NCBI GenBank assembly: GCA_004028505.1
Contig: MTKO01000079.1
Span: 1 to 45,378 of the forward strand
Reading direction: 5' to 3'
DNA: 45,378 nt
DNA from: Candidatus Electrothrix aarhusensis
GTDB lineage: Bacteria > Desulfobacterota > Desulfobulbia > Desulfobulbales > Desulfobulbaceae
How positions within the stretch are numbered: the first letter of the stretch is position 1; each line of letters starts with the position of its first letter. The translations under genes were made by a program, and so were the position numbers. The notes beneath the pieces are model-generated. The model made no database searches, was not told the DNA's origin, and was given only the letters and a program-made list of their open reading frames with translations. This document shows, piece after piece, positions 1 to 14,692 of the stretch.

Positions 1-1664
<1,664 letters not shown>

Positions 1665-1697
1665 TTTAGCAACGTCAAAATAGTAACATGCCGACTG

Positions 1698-1725
1698 GTA
1701 GGGGCACGGCGCATCGTGCCCCTAC
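1698..1725. repeat. Palindromic dispersed repeat, family A copy 1; likely bidirectional terminator
   Basis: A perfect 11-bp stem (GTAGGGGCACG with CGTGCCCCTAC) around a 6-base loop lies between the convergent katG and zinc-ribbon genes. The stop codon of the minus-strand gene (1722-1724) is inside the right arm. Related hairpins occur at 7349, 12228, 27454, 27490 and 27545. The position between gene ends suits transcription termination, although there is no strong T run. Confidence 0.7.
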
Positions 1726-2357
1726 TCCTCAATTACAGCTGTGGTAATATCTAGGACATCCTTTTTCGCCACTTCAACCACAGCCCCGCTCTTGGTGGTA
1801 ATACGAACGATAGACCCGTCCTTTTCTATCTTCTTCGCATAATAGGTCTGACCGTTCATCATAATCACCACCTGGGTTTCATCTCTGCCGCTGAGGTTGG
1901 GCATTTTCTCGGCAACCGGTTCCAGCAAGGTACCTTGCAACGTATGCTGCTGAGTGCTGAAAAACCAAAAGGCTCCTCCTATCCCGGCCAATATCAGGAC
2001 AAGCAGGGCCGCCAGTATAATTTTCTTACCGCCCTTTTTACCATTGGGCTGAACAACCTTGCCGTCCTGAACCAGGATTTTCTCATACTCCTTATTGTCG
2101 ATCCGTTTTTCCTCATCTTGCTTATTGAGTACCAGATTGCATGAAGGGCAGGCCTTCACCTTCTCAATGACCAGTTGGCCGCAGTTTTCACAGATGATCT
2201 TAGAGTTACCACTCGCCGAGGAAAAGGCCATGTTCTCATCAATACAAAAACTATTGCCACAGGCGCTGCAAGGGATGGTTAGGGTTTTATCCACGGTATC
2301 GGTATCCGCATTATCAACCAGATAATTCTTTCCACATCTTCCACATTGGAATTTCAT
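1722..2357 (-). CDS. Zinc-ribbon, single-pass membrane protein of unknown function
   Basis: A 211-residue protein. Residues 1-75 carry four CxxC knuckles (C5/C8 with C30/C33, C56/C59 with C70/C73), consistent with two zinc ribbons; the first resembles the short MJ0042-type ribbon found at the start of many deltaproteobacterial proteins. A Lys/Gly-rich stretch is followed by one hydrophobic segment (about residues 112-132), then a roughly 75-residue C-terminal part that looks like a small beta domain. The ribbons are predicted to be cytoplasmic and the C-terminus extracytoplasmic. A Shine-Dalgarno AGGAG lies six bases before the ATG. Function is not known; the architecture suggests a membrane-linked sensor or assembly factor, which is a guess. 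Confidence 0.75.
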   Translation of the reverse strand: MKFQCGRCGKNYLVDNADTDTVDKTLTIPCSACGNSFCIDENMAFSSASGNSKIICENCGQLVIEKVKACPSCNLVLNKQDEEKRIDNKEYEKILVQDGKVVQPNGKKGGKKIILAALLVLILAGIGGAFWFFSTQQHTLQGTLLEPVAEKMPNLSGRDETQVVIMMNGQTYYAKKIEKDGSIVRITTKSGAVVEVAKKDVLDITTAVIEE

Positions 2358-2379
2358 GCCATGCTCCTCTTGTTCATGG

Positions 2380-2622
2380 TTATCTGTTTCGTTTCAGTAG
2401 AAGATACAACCGGTGGAGTTTCTGTTCAAAAGGGATTATGCGAGGGAAAATTATCCTGCCGAAGAGATGGGAGAGCAGCAAAATCAACAAACCTTTGAGG
2501 CGAGCACCGCCGCTGAGATTACCCAGAGGAATAATTTTATTGCGCAAGCTCATGGCAAGCATCCTCCCTACTTCGTCTTCTCCTAAATCGTAACTTTTTC
2601 CGGTAACATATTGCTTTTTCAT
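2380..2622 (-). CDS. Small basic hydrophobic protein, unknown (80 aa)
   Basis: An 80-residue ORF begins 15 bases after the stop of the upstream HAD gene. Its Shine-Dalgarno (TAGGAG) overlaps that stop codon, which makes translation as the third cistron of the operon credible. Residues 45-60 are hydrophobic (LKGLLILLLSHLFGRIIF) and the tail is basic (LHRLYLLLKRNR), so it may associate with the membrane. I recognise no family. The ribosome-binding site and tight spacing are the main support. Confidence 0.55.
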   Translation of the reverse strand: MKKQYVTGKSYDLGEDEVGRMLAMSLRNKIIPLGNLSGGARLKGLLILLLSHLFGRIIFPRIIPFEQKLHRLYLLLKRNR

Positions 2623-2637
2623 GACAGCTTCTTTCTC

Positions 2638-7133
<4,496 letters not shown>

Positions 7134-7200
7134 TTTTGTAAGATTTACTGAGTGATTCTTTTTAAGTGGTGCATTCTGCGCAACCGCGAGAAGAGCCCAT

Positions 7201-7230
7201 TACATAAATCCCTGTTTTATAACATGTCAA
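7201..7230 (-). promoter_or_regulatory. Putative sigma70-type promoter for the SpeE-like/HAD operon
   Basis: On the minus strand TTGACA (7225-7230) is followed after 18 bases by TATGTA (7201-7206), about 70 bases before the start codon at 7133. The -35 is consensus; the -10 is moderate. Confidence 0.4.
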
Positions 7231-7342
7231 TACTAATCAACATACAGCAAAGGAAAAAATTCAGTTAATGACGGTAAGGAGGATACGGCGGGGGTGTTCG
7301 TGGGGCGGTCGCTTGATGTTTTTCCTGGTGGTGGTGGTGCAT

Positions 7343-7372
7343 AAAAAAAGGGCGATCACAAGGATCGCCCTT
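7343..7372 (-). repeat. Family A repeat copy 2, shaped as a minus-strand intrinsic terminator
   Basis: The stem AGGGCGATC/GATCGCCCT is preceded on the plus strand by seven A residues, so on the minus strand it reads as a hairpin plus T run. No minus-strand gene lies immediately upstream. The core matches the hairpin after dapA (12228-12254) in reverse complement. Confidence 0.6.
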
Positions 7373-7501
7373 ACATCATAATACCCTCTTCATAGGGTAG
7401 GTGTTTCGACAGCGATCTTGCTTTAAAGCATAATAGATTCAGCAAATTAAGCAAGTAAAAAAACGACATGGAATCGAGTTTTGAAAGTTTTCTTAAAAGT
7501 T

Positions 7502-7530
7502 TTGCAACAACAGAGAGAATAGCCTATACT
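7502..7530 (+). promoter_or_regulatory. Putative sigma70-type promoter of msrAB
   Basis: TTGCAA (7502-7507), a 17-base spacer and TATACT (7525-7530). This would give a leader of about 59 bases before the ATG at 7596. Confidence 0.5.
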
Positions 7531-7595
7531 CTACAATAGAGCATCAAGACCCCGTAAGTCCGCACCACAACATAACCTTTTCCTTCACTCACACC

Positions 7596-8711
7596 ATGAA
7601 ACCCTTTATTCCGATGATTATTTTTTTCGCAGGTTGGGGAATGCTGCCTGAGGCCTTTGCAGGACAAGCAGGACAAAATACAGAACAGGCTGTTTTGGCC
7701 GGAGGCTGTTTCTGGTGCCTGGAAGCGGATCTTCAGAAGGTCAAAGGCGTGCAGGAGGTTCTTTCCGGGTATACCGGCGGAACCGGCACCAATCCGACCT
7801 ACGACGATTATATACAAAAAGGACATATCGAGGTTGTTCAGGTTACCTTTGATCCCGCTGTTATCTCGTATCCGGATCTCCTTAATGTATTTTGGCAAAA
7901 AGTTGATCCGGTTGATCCAGGCGGGCAATTCTGTGATCGGGGCCATGCCTATTCCACAGCAATTTTTTATACCACAGAAACTCAGAGGAAAGCGGCTCAA
8001 GCCTCAAGAGCGGCCTTGGAACAATCTGGGTTGCTTGATCAACCTGTTGCCACGAAGATACGACAGGGCAGCATCTTTTATCCGGCTGAAGAGTATCATC
8101 AGAATTACTCGGAGAAAAATCCTATCCGATACAAATTTTACCGGTTTAAATGCGGTCGAGATCAGCGGCTTGAGGAGTTATGGGAGGGAAAAACTTTACC
8201 CGTAGCTGCCCTGGAAGCTCCAACAGGCGGAAAGATGTCGGCTTCAATGACTCCTAAGAAAATGAGCCCAAAACCGAGTCAGGAAGAGCTGAAGAAGCGC
8301 TTGACTCCGCTCCAGTATAAGGTTACCCAGGAAGAAGGGACTGAGGCGGCATTTAAGAATACCTACTGGGATAATACCAAACCGGGAATTTATGTAGACA
8401 TCGTGTCTGGAGAGCCTCTGTTCAGTTCGCTGGACAAGTATACATCCGGGACAGGATGGCCCAGCTTTACCAAGCCCCTTGAGCCGGATAATATTGTCGA
8501 ACGCGAGGATAAAAGCTGGTTTTCCGTGCGCATTGAAGTACGGAGCAAGCATGCTGACTCCCATCTTGGCCATGTCTTTACTGACGGACCTGCACCCACA
8601 GGGCTGCGCTATTGCATGAACTCTGCTGCGCTACGGTTTATTCCGGCAGAGGACTTGGAAAAAGAAGGCTATGGTGCCTACACCAAGCTCTTTCCTACAA
8701 TCAAACCCTAA
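7596..8711 (+). CDS. msrAB: Periplasmic bifunctional methionine sulfoxide reductase MsrA-MsrB fusion
   Basis: Repairs oxidised methionine: MsrA reduces the S-sulfoxide and MsrB the R-sulfoxide. A signal peptide (residues 1-22, cleavage near AFA|GQ) predicts export. MsrA covers about residues 31-195 with the catalytic GCFWC (C38) and the [13 protein letters not shown] region. A Lys/Pro-rich linker (about 205-235) leads to MsrB (about 236-365) with GTGWPSF, H-x-x-S/H-LGHVF and the catalytic Cys in [11 protein letters not shown] (C340). The paired CxxC zinc site of many MsrB proteins is absent (SGEPLF replaces a CG-PLF type sequence), a known variant. The ATG lacks a clear Shine-Dalgarno. Together with KatG it suggests exposure to oxidants. 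The reductant for a periplasmic enzyme is not encoded nearby. Confidence 0.93.
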   Translation: MKPFIPMIIFFAGWGMLPEAFAGQAGQNTEQAVLAGGCFWCLEADLQKVKGVQEVLSGYTGGTGTNPTYDDYIQKGHIEVVQVTFDPAVISYPDLLNVFWQKVDPVDPGGQFCDRGHAYSTAIFYTTETQRKAAQASRAALEQSGLLDQPVATKIRQGSIFYPAEEYHQNYSEKNPIRYKFYRFKCGRDQRLEELWEGKTLPVAALEAPTGGKMSASMTPKKMSPKPSQEELKKRLTPLQYKVTQEEGTEAAFKNTYWDNTKPGIYVDIVSGEPLFSSLDKYTSGTGWPSFTKPLEPDNIVEREDKSWFSVRIEVRSKHADSHLGHVFTDGPAPTGLRYCMNSAALRFIPAEDLEKEGYGAYTKLFPTIKP

Positions 8712-8764
8712 TTCCAGCTTCTTAACACTCAACACTCCACTCTCTCATCCACCAGATCTACAGC

Positions 8765-10282
8765 ATGCCGTGCGTTTCCGTTGTTATCCCCTGCTATAAT
8801 CAGGGTGCCTTTATTGATGAAACCATCAATTCTGTTCTTGCCCAGACCTGTCAGGATTTTGAAATCATCGTTGTCAACGATGGTTCGACAGATCCCTTTA
8901 CTGTTAATCATCTTCAGCAGCTGAATTTTCCCAAGACACGGGTTCTGCACACAGAAAATCAGGGGCTGTCATCAGCCAGAAATAACGGCATCAGAGAGGC
9001 GCAAGGCGAATATATCCTGCCCTTGGATGCGGATGATCGGATCGGCCCGACCTATCTGGAGCAGGCTGTCCAACTGCTGGATGCGGATCCAGAATTAGGT
9101 ATCGTTTACTGTAAAGCCCGTTTTTTTGGCGACCGCAATGGCGAGTGGCAGCTGCCCGAGTACAGCCTGGAGGAGATGCTGCTTAACAACGTCATTTTCT
9201 GCACCTCCTTCTTTCGCAGAGCAGACTGGGAAGAAGTGGGCGGCTTTGATCCGGCCATGATCTACGGCTGGGAAGATTACGATTTCTGGCTTTCCCTGAT
9301 TGAACGAGGGCGACAGGTTCAGAGAATCCCGGAAATTTTATTTTATTATCGCATCCGCTCCGACTCCATGCTGCGCAGCAAGGAGAAAAAGCAGAAAGTT
9401 GCAATCCTGACTAAAATTTTTCATAAGCATGAAGCATTATATAAAAAACATATTGATGCTCTTTTTGATCGGCTCGTAGATATCAAGGGGGCCTATCTTG
9501 AGGCTGCCCTGTATCGCCGTGAACATGCTACAGAGCAGGCTACTACTGGGCAGTATAAGCAACGTGAACTTCTCAGTACGAGAAGGGTTGATATTGAAAC
9601 CAAGGCATTGTTTTTTGATCAGCTGCATTGGGAGGCGAAGGATCTCCTGGAAGTCCAACTGGTCAATGAGCAGGCTATTATCAATATCAAGACCGTAAAG
9701 GCGGAAACCGAGCAGGGCCGTAAGAACCTCTCCTTTGAAAACAATGCGACCTTTGTTGAAGACAGCCTCTATTTTTTCACCTCCAAGGATCCCAGGCTGA
9801 TGATTCGCCTGGAGGCCCCCACCTGCGTCGATAAGGTGAACAAGGTGATCAGTTTGACGATTGAGCTGGATTATCTTATTATTGGTGACACCGTACCCGA
9901 GCATCTCGTCAGTAAGCTCAATGAGGAGCTTACCACTACCCGCCCTACCCTTGCTGCTTTGGAAGAATATATAGAAAGGAGAGAAAGAACGCGGTCCTTC
10001 TCTATAAAAAATATCATGAAAAAACTGCTGCTTTTTTACACCAGCAGATCTTATCGCGTTGTGCTTCGCTCCGGGCTTTTTGATCGGAAATTTTACCTGC
10101 GCGAATATCCTGATGTCTTTTTTCAGGAAATTGACCCGTTGATCCATTATTGTACAGTGGGCTGGAAGGAAAACAGGAAACCTTATGCCTCATTTGACCC
10201 GGAACAATATAAAGAGATCTACGGAATTCCTCCTGATACGAACCCGTTACTCCATTTCCTTGAAAGCAGGCAAAGGCTATAA
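8765..10282 (+). CDS. Family 2 glycosyltransferase with a C-terminal DPxxHY-type repeat region
   Basis: The N-terminal GT-A domain (about residues 1-215) begins CVSVVIPCYNQG and has VVNDGSTD, the metal-binding LDADD (D88-D91) and the late-domain GWEDYDFWL. Donor and acceptor are unknown. Residues 220-420 are a long, mostly helical, unassigned region. The last 75 residues contain the motif pair FDRKFYLREYPDV and DPLIHYCTVGWKENRKP followed by FDPEQY, which is common at the ends of bacterial polysaccharide glycosyltransferases. It stands alone between msrAB and the lysine genes, 53 bases after msrAB, so it may share the msrAB transcript. Confidence 0.85.
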   Translation: MPCVSVVIPCYNQGAFIDETINSVLAQTCQDFEIIVVNDGSTDPFTVNHLQQLNFPKTRVLHTENQGLSSARNNGIREAQGEYILPLDADDRIGPTYLEQAVQLLDADPELGIVYCKARFFGDRNGEWQLPEYSLEEMLLNNVIFCTSFFRRADWEEVGGFDPAMIYGWEDYDFWLSLIERGRQVQRIPEILFYYRIRSDSMLRSKEKKQKVAILTKIFHKHEALYKKHIDALFDRLVDIKGAYLEAALYRREHATEQATTGQYKQRELLSTRRVDIETKALFFDQLHWEAKDLLEVQLVNEQAIINIKTVKAETEQGRKNLSFENNATFVEDSLYFFTSKDPRLMIRLEAPTCVDKVNKVISLTIELDYLIIGDTVPEHLVSKLNEELTTTRPTLAALEEYIERRERTRSFSIKNIMKKLLLFYTSRSYRVVLRSGLFDRKFYLREYPDVFFQEIDPLIHYCTVGWKENRKPYASFDPEQYKEIYGIPPDTNPLLHFLESRQRL

Positions 10283-10389
10283 AAAGAGATTTCCTCTTGA
10301 TAGACCATCGGAAAATCACTATAGTGGCTTTTTAATAAACACTTTTTCATAGAGATAGACGTCCTCACCGACAAAAACAGACAACGACG

Positions 10390-11244
10390 ATGCAGACACC
10401 TGACTTTCCTGTCCCCTTTGTAAAGATGAGTGGCACAGGCAATGATTTCATCATTATTGATCACCGCAAACCACTCCTTGCCCCGGAGGCTATGGCCGAA
10501 TTCGCCGCTAAAGTCTGTCGGAGAAAATTTTCAGCAGGTGCAGATGGGCTGATTCTTATCGAGGATTCTTCCGAAGCGGATTTTCAATGGCGTTTTTTCA
10601 ACGCGGATGGCTCGGTTGCCGAAATGTGCGGAAACGGAGCCCGTTGTGCGGCCCGCTTTGCCTTTTTGCAGGGGATTGCCCCAGCGCAAATGCGTTTTGC
10701 CACCTTGGCCGGAATTATCGAAGCCAGCGTTTCAGAAAAGGATGTTGCCGTAAAGATGACCGATCCGGTTGGGCTAAACATGCATCAGTGCATTACGGCG
10801 GAGGGGAAAGAATATACTGTTCACAGTATTGACACCGGCGTACCTCATGCCGTGGTCTTTGTCGATGATATCGATCAGACAGATGTCCGTGCCTTGGGTA
10901 GTCGCATCCGCCATCACGAGGCCTTCATGCCTGCCGGGACCAATGTTAACTTCACCCAACGCCAAGGGGATGCCATCAAGGTAAGAACCTATGAACGGGG
11001 TGTAGAAAATGAAACCCTGGCCTGTGGTACCGGAGCTGCGGCCTGTGCCATTATTGCCGCACTTTTGGATCAGGCCGCCTCACCGGTGAATATTATTACC
11101 TCCGGCAATGATCGTTTGACTATCTTGTTCGATCTCAAGAAGGATAAGGTGAGCGGACACAATGATATTGTTTATAATGTTTTTCTCAAAGGACCGGCCC
11201 ATACCATTTATTCGGGAGAACTCGACGCTGAGGCGTTGCTTTAA
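10390..11244 (+). CDS. dapF: Diaminopimelate epimerase DapF
   Basis: Converts LL-diaminopimelate to the meso form for lysine and peptidoglycan. The 284 residues cover the whole two-lobed fold. FVKMSGTGNDFIIID starts the domain; the two active-site cysteines lie in MCGNGARC and ACGTGAAAC, and the substrate-binding ENETLACGTG is intact. It begins the lysine cluster (dapF, dapA, two other genes, dapB). A GC-rich hairpin (CCGGTCC/GGGCCGG, about 11253-11270) lies in the 82 bases before dapA and may modulate read-through. Confidence 0.96.
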   Translation: MQTPDFPVPFVKMSGTGNDFIIIDHRKPLLAPEAMAEFAAKVCRRKFSAGADGLILIEDSSEADFQWRFFNADGSVAEMCGNGARCAARFAFLQGIAPAQMRFATLAGIIEASVSEKDVAVKMTDPVGLNMHQCITAEGKEYTVHSIDTGVPHAVVFVDDIDQTDVRALGSRIRHHEAFMPAGTNVNFTQRQGDAIKVRTYERGVENETLACGTGAAACAIIAALLDQAASPVNIITSGNDRLTILFDLKKDKVSGHNDIVYNVFLKGPAHTIYSGELDAEALL

Positions 11245-11326
11245 ACTCCCATTCCGGTCCAGCGGGCCGGGACAACAAAACATGAAAGCCGCTACTTTAA
11301 TATAAAGATTACAAAGGAGAAGGTTA

Positions 11327-12220
11327 ATGACAACAACAGGAAAAAACCTCGAAGGTGCTTTTACCGCTATTGTCACCCCTATGCGGGATGGCAAGGTTGA
11401 TGAACAAAGTCTGACCGATCTGATTAATTTCCAGATCGACAACGGTATCCACGGCTTAGTGCCCTGCGGAACCACTGGCGAGTCCGCGACCCTGGGTTTT
11501 GATGAGCATAAACGAGTTATTGATATCACTGTTAAAGCGGTTGACGGACGCGTGCCAGTTGTAGCCGGAACCGGTGCTAACAGCACAGCAGAAGCCATTG
11601 AGCTGACCGAATCAGCCAGAGATAGCGGCGCTGATGCGGTGCTCTCCGTGGTTCCTTATTATAATAAGCCGAGCCAGGAAGGTCTGTACCAGCATTTTAA
11701 AGCCATTACCGAGGCCGTGGATATCCCCATGGTGCTTTATAATGTCCCGAGCCGCACCGTCACCAATATGGCTCCGGCCACAGTGGCCCGCCTAGCTGAG
11801 CTGTCCAATGTTATCGGTATTAAAGAGGCTTGCGGTTGTCTCAATCAGATTTCCGAAGTGATTCGCCTTTGCCCGAAGGACTTTGTTGTCCTGTCTGGTG
11901 ACGATTTCACCTCCATGCCCACCGTGCTCATCGGCGGCAAAGGGGTTATCTCTGTGACCTCCAATGTCGCTCCCAAGGCCATGGCCGAGCTGATGGAAGC
12001 GGCTCTTAAAGGTGACCTGGCCACGGCTAATGAGATCCATTACAAGCTCTTTGCTCTGATGGGGAGCATGTTTTGCTATCCCAACCCGGCCCCGGCCAAG
12101 AAGGGCTTACACCTGATGGGTAAGATCGCCACCCCTGAGATTCGCCTGCCTATGACTGAGATGGACGAGTCTTCGCTGAATAAGCTGATCACTGAGATGA
12201 AAGCGGTTGAGTTGATTTAA
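11327..12220 (+). CDS. dapA: 4-hydroxy-tetrahydrodipicolinate synthase DapA
   Basis: Condenses pyruvate with aspartate semialdehyde, the first committed step of lysine/DAP synthesis. The 297-residue TIM barrel shows GAFTAIVTPM, the GTTGES loop, PYYNKPSQEG, the Tyr in VLYNVPSRT and the Schiff-base Lys in GIKEACG. A good Shine-Dalgarno (AAGGAGAAGG) precedes the ATG. A hairpin of repeat family A follows the stop after eight bases and probably ends the dapF-dapA transcript at least in part. Confidence 0.97.
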   Translation: MTTTGKNLEGAFTAIVTPMRDGKVDEQSLTDLINFQIDNGIHGLVPCGTTGESATLGFDEHKRVIDITVKAVDGRVPVVAGTGANSTAEAIELTESARDSGADAVLSVVPYYNKPSQEGLYQHFKAITEAVDIPMVLYNVPSRTVTNMAPATVARLAELSNVIGIKEACGCLNQISEVIRLCPKDFVVLSGDDFTSMPTVLIGGKGVISVTSNVAPKAMAELMEAALKGDLATANEIHYKLFALMGSMFCYPNPAPAKKGLHLMGKIATPEIRLPMTEMDESSLNKLITEMKAVELI

Positions 12221-12227
12221 GTTGCGC

Positions 12228-12254
12228 AGGGGCGATCCTTGTGGTCGCCCTTTT
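12228..12254 (+). terminator. Family A repeat copy 3 serving as dapA terminator
   Basis: GGGGCGATC and GGTCGCCC pair around CTTGT, followed by TTTT. This is the same core as the hairpin at 7349-7372 in the other orientation. Confidence 0.65.
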
Positions 12255-12300
12255 GGGCCTATTACTCTTTAGGTAGAGCATTCTATGGAGGACACAGCAA

Positions 12301-13215
12301 GTGCTACTTGATCTCTACTCGAAAAAACGGAAACGAGAGCGAGGAGAGTTTTCTGATGTATATCAGTATGAGGACATACCAAGCTCCCTGAGAGTTCAGG
12401 TTGTGCATATGCTGAAGGAAGCCTTTGCGACGGAGGGGGGATACTTCTCGGGCGAAGCAAAAAAAAACATAAAACAAATAAATAGCTTACTTTGTCGAGA
12501 ATACGGAGTATTCAAACTTGCCGATGAATATTACGAAGGATTTGAAGAACTCTCCAAATTCCTGCTCCAAACAGAAGATTATGAGCAGGTACTTGACGTT
12601 ATAGAACTGACATTTCGAATTATTGACAGATCAATCCGCAAGCACCTGTATCATTACAATAAACACCTGAATGTTGATGAACTTATAAATGAATTGAATC
12701 AGAGATTCAGGGAAGCTGGCGTTGGTTATCAATACGAATCCGGTGAATTAATACGGGTCGATTCTCAGTTTATACACTCGGAAGCCGTTAAACCTGTTCT
12801 GAGTTTACTGAAAGCACAGCGTTACCACTCCGTAAATCAAGAGTTCCTTCAGGCGCATGAGCATTACCGGCATGGACGTTATGAGGAATCAACCGCTGAA
12901 TGCCTGAAGGCGTTGGAGAGTTTACTTAAAACAATCTGCTCAAAACGTAATTGGCTTTATGATCAGAAAGATACTGCTAAGAGGCTCATTACCATAGTTT
13001 TAAAAAATGGACTAATTCCTTCTTTCATGCAGAATCAACTCAATATTATGCAAAACCTCTTAGACTCTGGAATTCCTACGGTAAGGAATAAACTTGCAGG
13101 GCATGGTCAAGGCCCTACACAGAGAGAAATGCCAGATTATATAGCCTCCTATGCCTTGCACCTGACGGCAACGACTATTTTACTTATCGCCCAAGCTGAT
13201 GCAGCGCAACCATAG
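12301..13215 (+). CDS. STM4504/CBY_0614-like protein, possible HEPN/abortive-infection type
   Basis: A 304-residue soluble protein starting with GTG; GGAGG sits nine bases upstream and decides the start. The N-terminus (LLDLYSKKRKRERGEFSDVYQYEDIPSSLRVQ, written in parts: LLDLYSKKRKRERG and DVYQYEDIP) is the hallmark I associate with the STM4504/CBY_0614 family, whose N-terminal region resembles AbiJ-type modules. The C-terminal half has helical segments with YEESTAECLKALESLLK and RNKLAGHGQG. The latter resembles the RNxxxH-type motif of HEPN-like domains (R-N-K-L-A-G-H). Such families are candidates for RNA-targeting defence. It sits between dapA and dapB with no link to lysine synthesis. Function is inferred from resemblance only. 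Confidence 0.65.
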   Translation: MLLDLYSKKRKRERGEFSDVYQYEDIPSSLRVQVVHMLKEAFATEGGYFSGEAKKNIKQINSLLCREYGVFKLADEYYEGFEELSKFLLQTEDYEQVLDVIELTFRIIDRSIRKHLYHYNKHLNVDELINELNQRFREAGVGYQYESGELIRVDSQFIHSEAVKPVLSLLKAQRYHSVNQEFLQAHEHYRHGRYEESTAECLKALESLLKTICSKRNWLYDQKDTAKRLITIVLKNGLIPSFMQNQLNIMQNLLDSGIPTVRNKLAGHGQGPTQREMPDYIASYALHLTATTILLIAQADAAQP

Positions 13216-13318
13216 GTTCAAATCATCGATAAATTAAAAGGTTGCCAAAGCAAGCACAGGCTTCGAAATCGTTCAGCAAAAATTCGTTGAATGATGATCA
13301 TGCGCTATCAATAGACAG

Positions 13319-13717
13319 ATGACTATCCTTCTTTCCTTTATAGCAGGCATCCTCATAGGCATGTTACTCAACGGAACGAATGATACCTTTACAGATTCGC
13401 TCAGAAAATGGCTCAACGAAACAGCAAAAAATGACAAGAGAAGACGGGCCGAGTTCGAGGATAATATTGAAAAAAATCTGCCAGAATTTCGCAGATGGGT
13501 AAAACAAGAGGCGGAGAGAAAAAGAAAGCTCAAGCGGAAGCTCCTGCTTTATTGCCTGTTGGTGCTGGCTGTCGTGCTTTTCTTCCAAAGCATTGAGTTC
13601 AGCCCAGATGAAAACAAGCAAACATCATCAGTTTTTCAAACAAACAATAAGCAACAGTCAGCCCTTGAAAAAGATTCAACAACACCCGAAGCAGCGGTAA
13701 AAGCAACCGATCGTTAA
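13319..13717 (+). CDS. Small membrane protein with coiled-coil-like core, unknown (132 aa)
   Basis: Residues 1-17 form a short hydrophobic segment with small residues (LLSFIAGILIGMLL). Residues 25-72 are highly charged and probably helical. Residues 73-92 form a second membrane segment (LLLYCLLVLAVVLFF). A Ser/Thr/Gln-rich tail follows. The layout suggests a hairpin membrane protein with a cytoplasmic charged helix. No recognised family. It stands 103 bases after the preceding gene and 69 before dapB. The coding status is supported by composition and by lying in an otherwise empty gap. Confidence 0.55.
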   Translation: MTILLSFIAGILIGMLLNGTNDTFTDSLRKWLNETAKNDKRRRAEFEDNIEKNLPEFRRWVKQEAERKRKLKRKLLLYCLLVLAVVLFFQSIEFSPDENKQTSSVFQTNNKQQSALEKDSTTPEAAVKATDR

Positions 13718-13786
13718 CAGGATGCATCCTGCTCAAAAGAACTCAACTAATTTCAGAAAAAATATAATCAAGACCAAGAGAAAGCC

Positions 13787-14599
13787 ATGACCAAAGTAAT
13801 TGTAGCCGGAGCCACCGGTCGAATGGGACAACGTATCTGTTATATGGTGCATCAGCACCCGGATCTTACCTTGGCCGGGGCCTTTGAACAACCCGGTAAC
13901 CCTAATGTGGGCAAGGACGCCGGAGAAATAGCAGGTATCGGCAATGCAGGTGTGACCATAGCTGACAGCTTAGAGGCGGTGATTGATCAAGGCGATGTCA
14001 TTATTGACTTTACCTTTCACAAAGCCACTATGGAATTCGTTAAGATTGCGGCCAAGCATGGACGAGCTATGGTGATCGGGACCACTGGCTTGAGTGCCGA
14101 TGACCTAACCGTACTCCGGGAGACTGCAACAGCATCTTTCCCCTGCGTGCAGGCTCCAAACATGGCTGTGGGCGTCAATGTCCTGTTCAAACTGGTGGAA
14201 AAGGCAGCTGCCGTGCTCGGCGATGCCTATGACGTAGAGATCGTTGAGGCCCATCACCGGATGAAAAAAGATGCTCCCTCTGGAACAGCCCTGAAGATTG
14301 GGGAAATGGCCGCCAAGGGACTGGGAAGAAACCTGGCTGAGGTCGGTGTTTTTGAGCGCAACGGTATTATCGGTGAACGAACGGATAAGGAAATCGGTAT
14401 CCAGACCATTCGGGGCGGAGACATTGTTGGTGAACACACTGCCTACTTTGCCGGTCCTGGCGAGCGGATTGAAATCACCCACCGTGCCCACAACCGGGAT
14501 AACTTTGCCGGAGGTGCGGCCAAGGCCGCCGCTTGGGTAGCCAGCCAACCCAAGGGGCTTTATACCATGTTCGATGTTCTAGGCTTGTCGGAATTCTGA
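13787..14599 (+). CDS. dapB: 4-hydroxy-tetrahydrodipicolinate reductase DapB
   Basis: NAD(P)H-dependent reductase of the DAP pathway. The Rossmann loop is VIVAGATGRMGQR; IDFTFHKAT, IGTTGLS and the substrate-binding EAHHRMKKDAPSGTAL are intact, as is the C-terminal GGxxxGEHTAYFAGPGERIEITHRAHNR region (in parts: VGEHTAYF, ERIEITHRA). Length (270) is normal. A promoter of its own is likely because two unrelated genes and gaps separate it from dapA. A strong hairpin lies 31 bases after the stop. Confidence 0.97.
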   Translation: MTKVIVAGATGRMGQRICYMVHQHPDLTLAGAFEQPGNPNVGKDAGEIAGIGNAGVTIADSLEAVIDQGDVIIDFTFHKATMEFVKIAAKHGRAMVIGTTGLSADDLTVLRETATASFPCVQAPNMAVGVNVLFKLVEKAAAVLGDAYDVEIVEAHHRMKKDAPSGTALKIGEMAAKGLGRNLAEVGVFERNGIIGERTDKEIGIQTIRGGDIVGEHTAYFAGPGERIEITHRAHNRDNFAGGAAKAAAWVASQPKGLYTMFDVLGLSEF

Positions 14600-14630
14600 T
14601 TTCTCCTACGTAACTACAAAAAAATCTTCC

Positions 14631-14665
14631 CAGTCGATGAGTTCCGCACCCGGTCTCATCGACTG
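14631..14665 (+). terminator. Hairpin between dapB and folK
   Basis: CAGTCGATGAG pairs perfectly with CTCATCGACTG (11 bp) around a 13-base loop. Only a short, interrupted T stretch follows, so it may be a weak terminator or an mRNA-stabilising stem. Confidence 0.5.
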
Positions 14666-14692
14666 ACGCGTTTCCTCTTTAGAATAATCGCG

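Larger units (their letters stand above)
7134..7595. other. 462-base divergent intergenic region
   Basis: This gap separates the minus-strand operon from msrAB. From left to right it holds the operon promoter (7201-7230), a GTGGTGGTGGTG run at about 7328-7339, a family A hairpin (7349-7372), a small hairpin TACCCT/AGGGTA (about 7382-7400) and the msrAB promoter (7502-7530). I see no ORF of convincing quality in it. Confidence 0.6.

Noticed and set aside
7343-7372. Terminator acting on the msrAB transcript
   Set aside because: The A run is on the wrong side for plus-strand termination and the hairpin lies upstream of the msrAB promoter.
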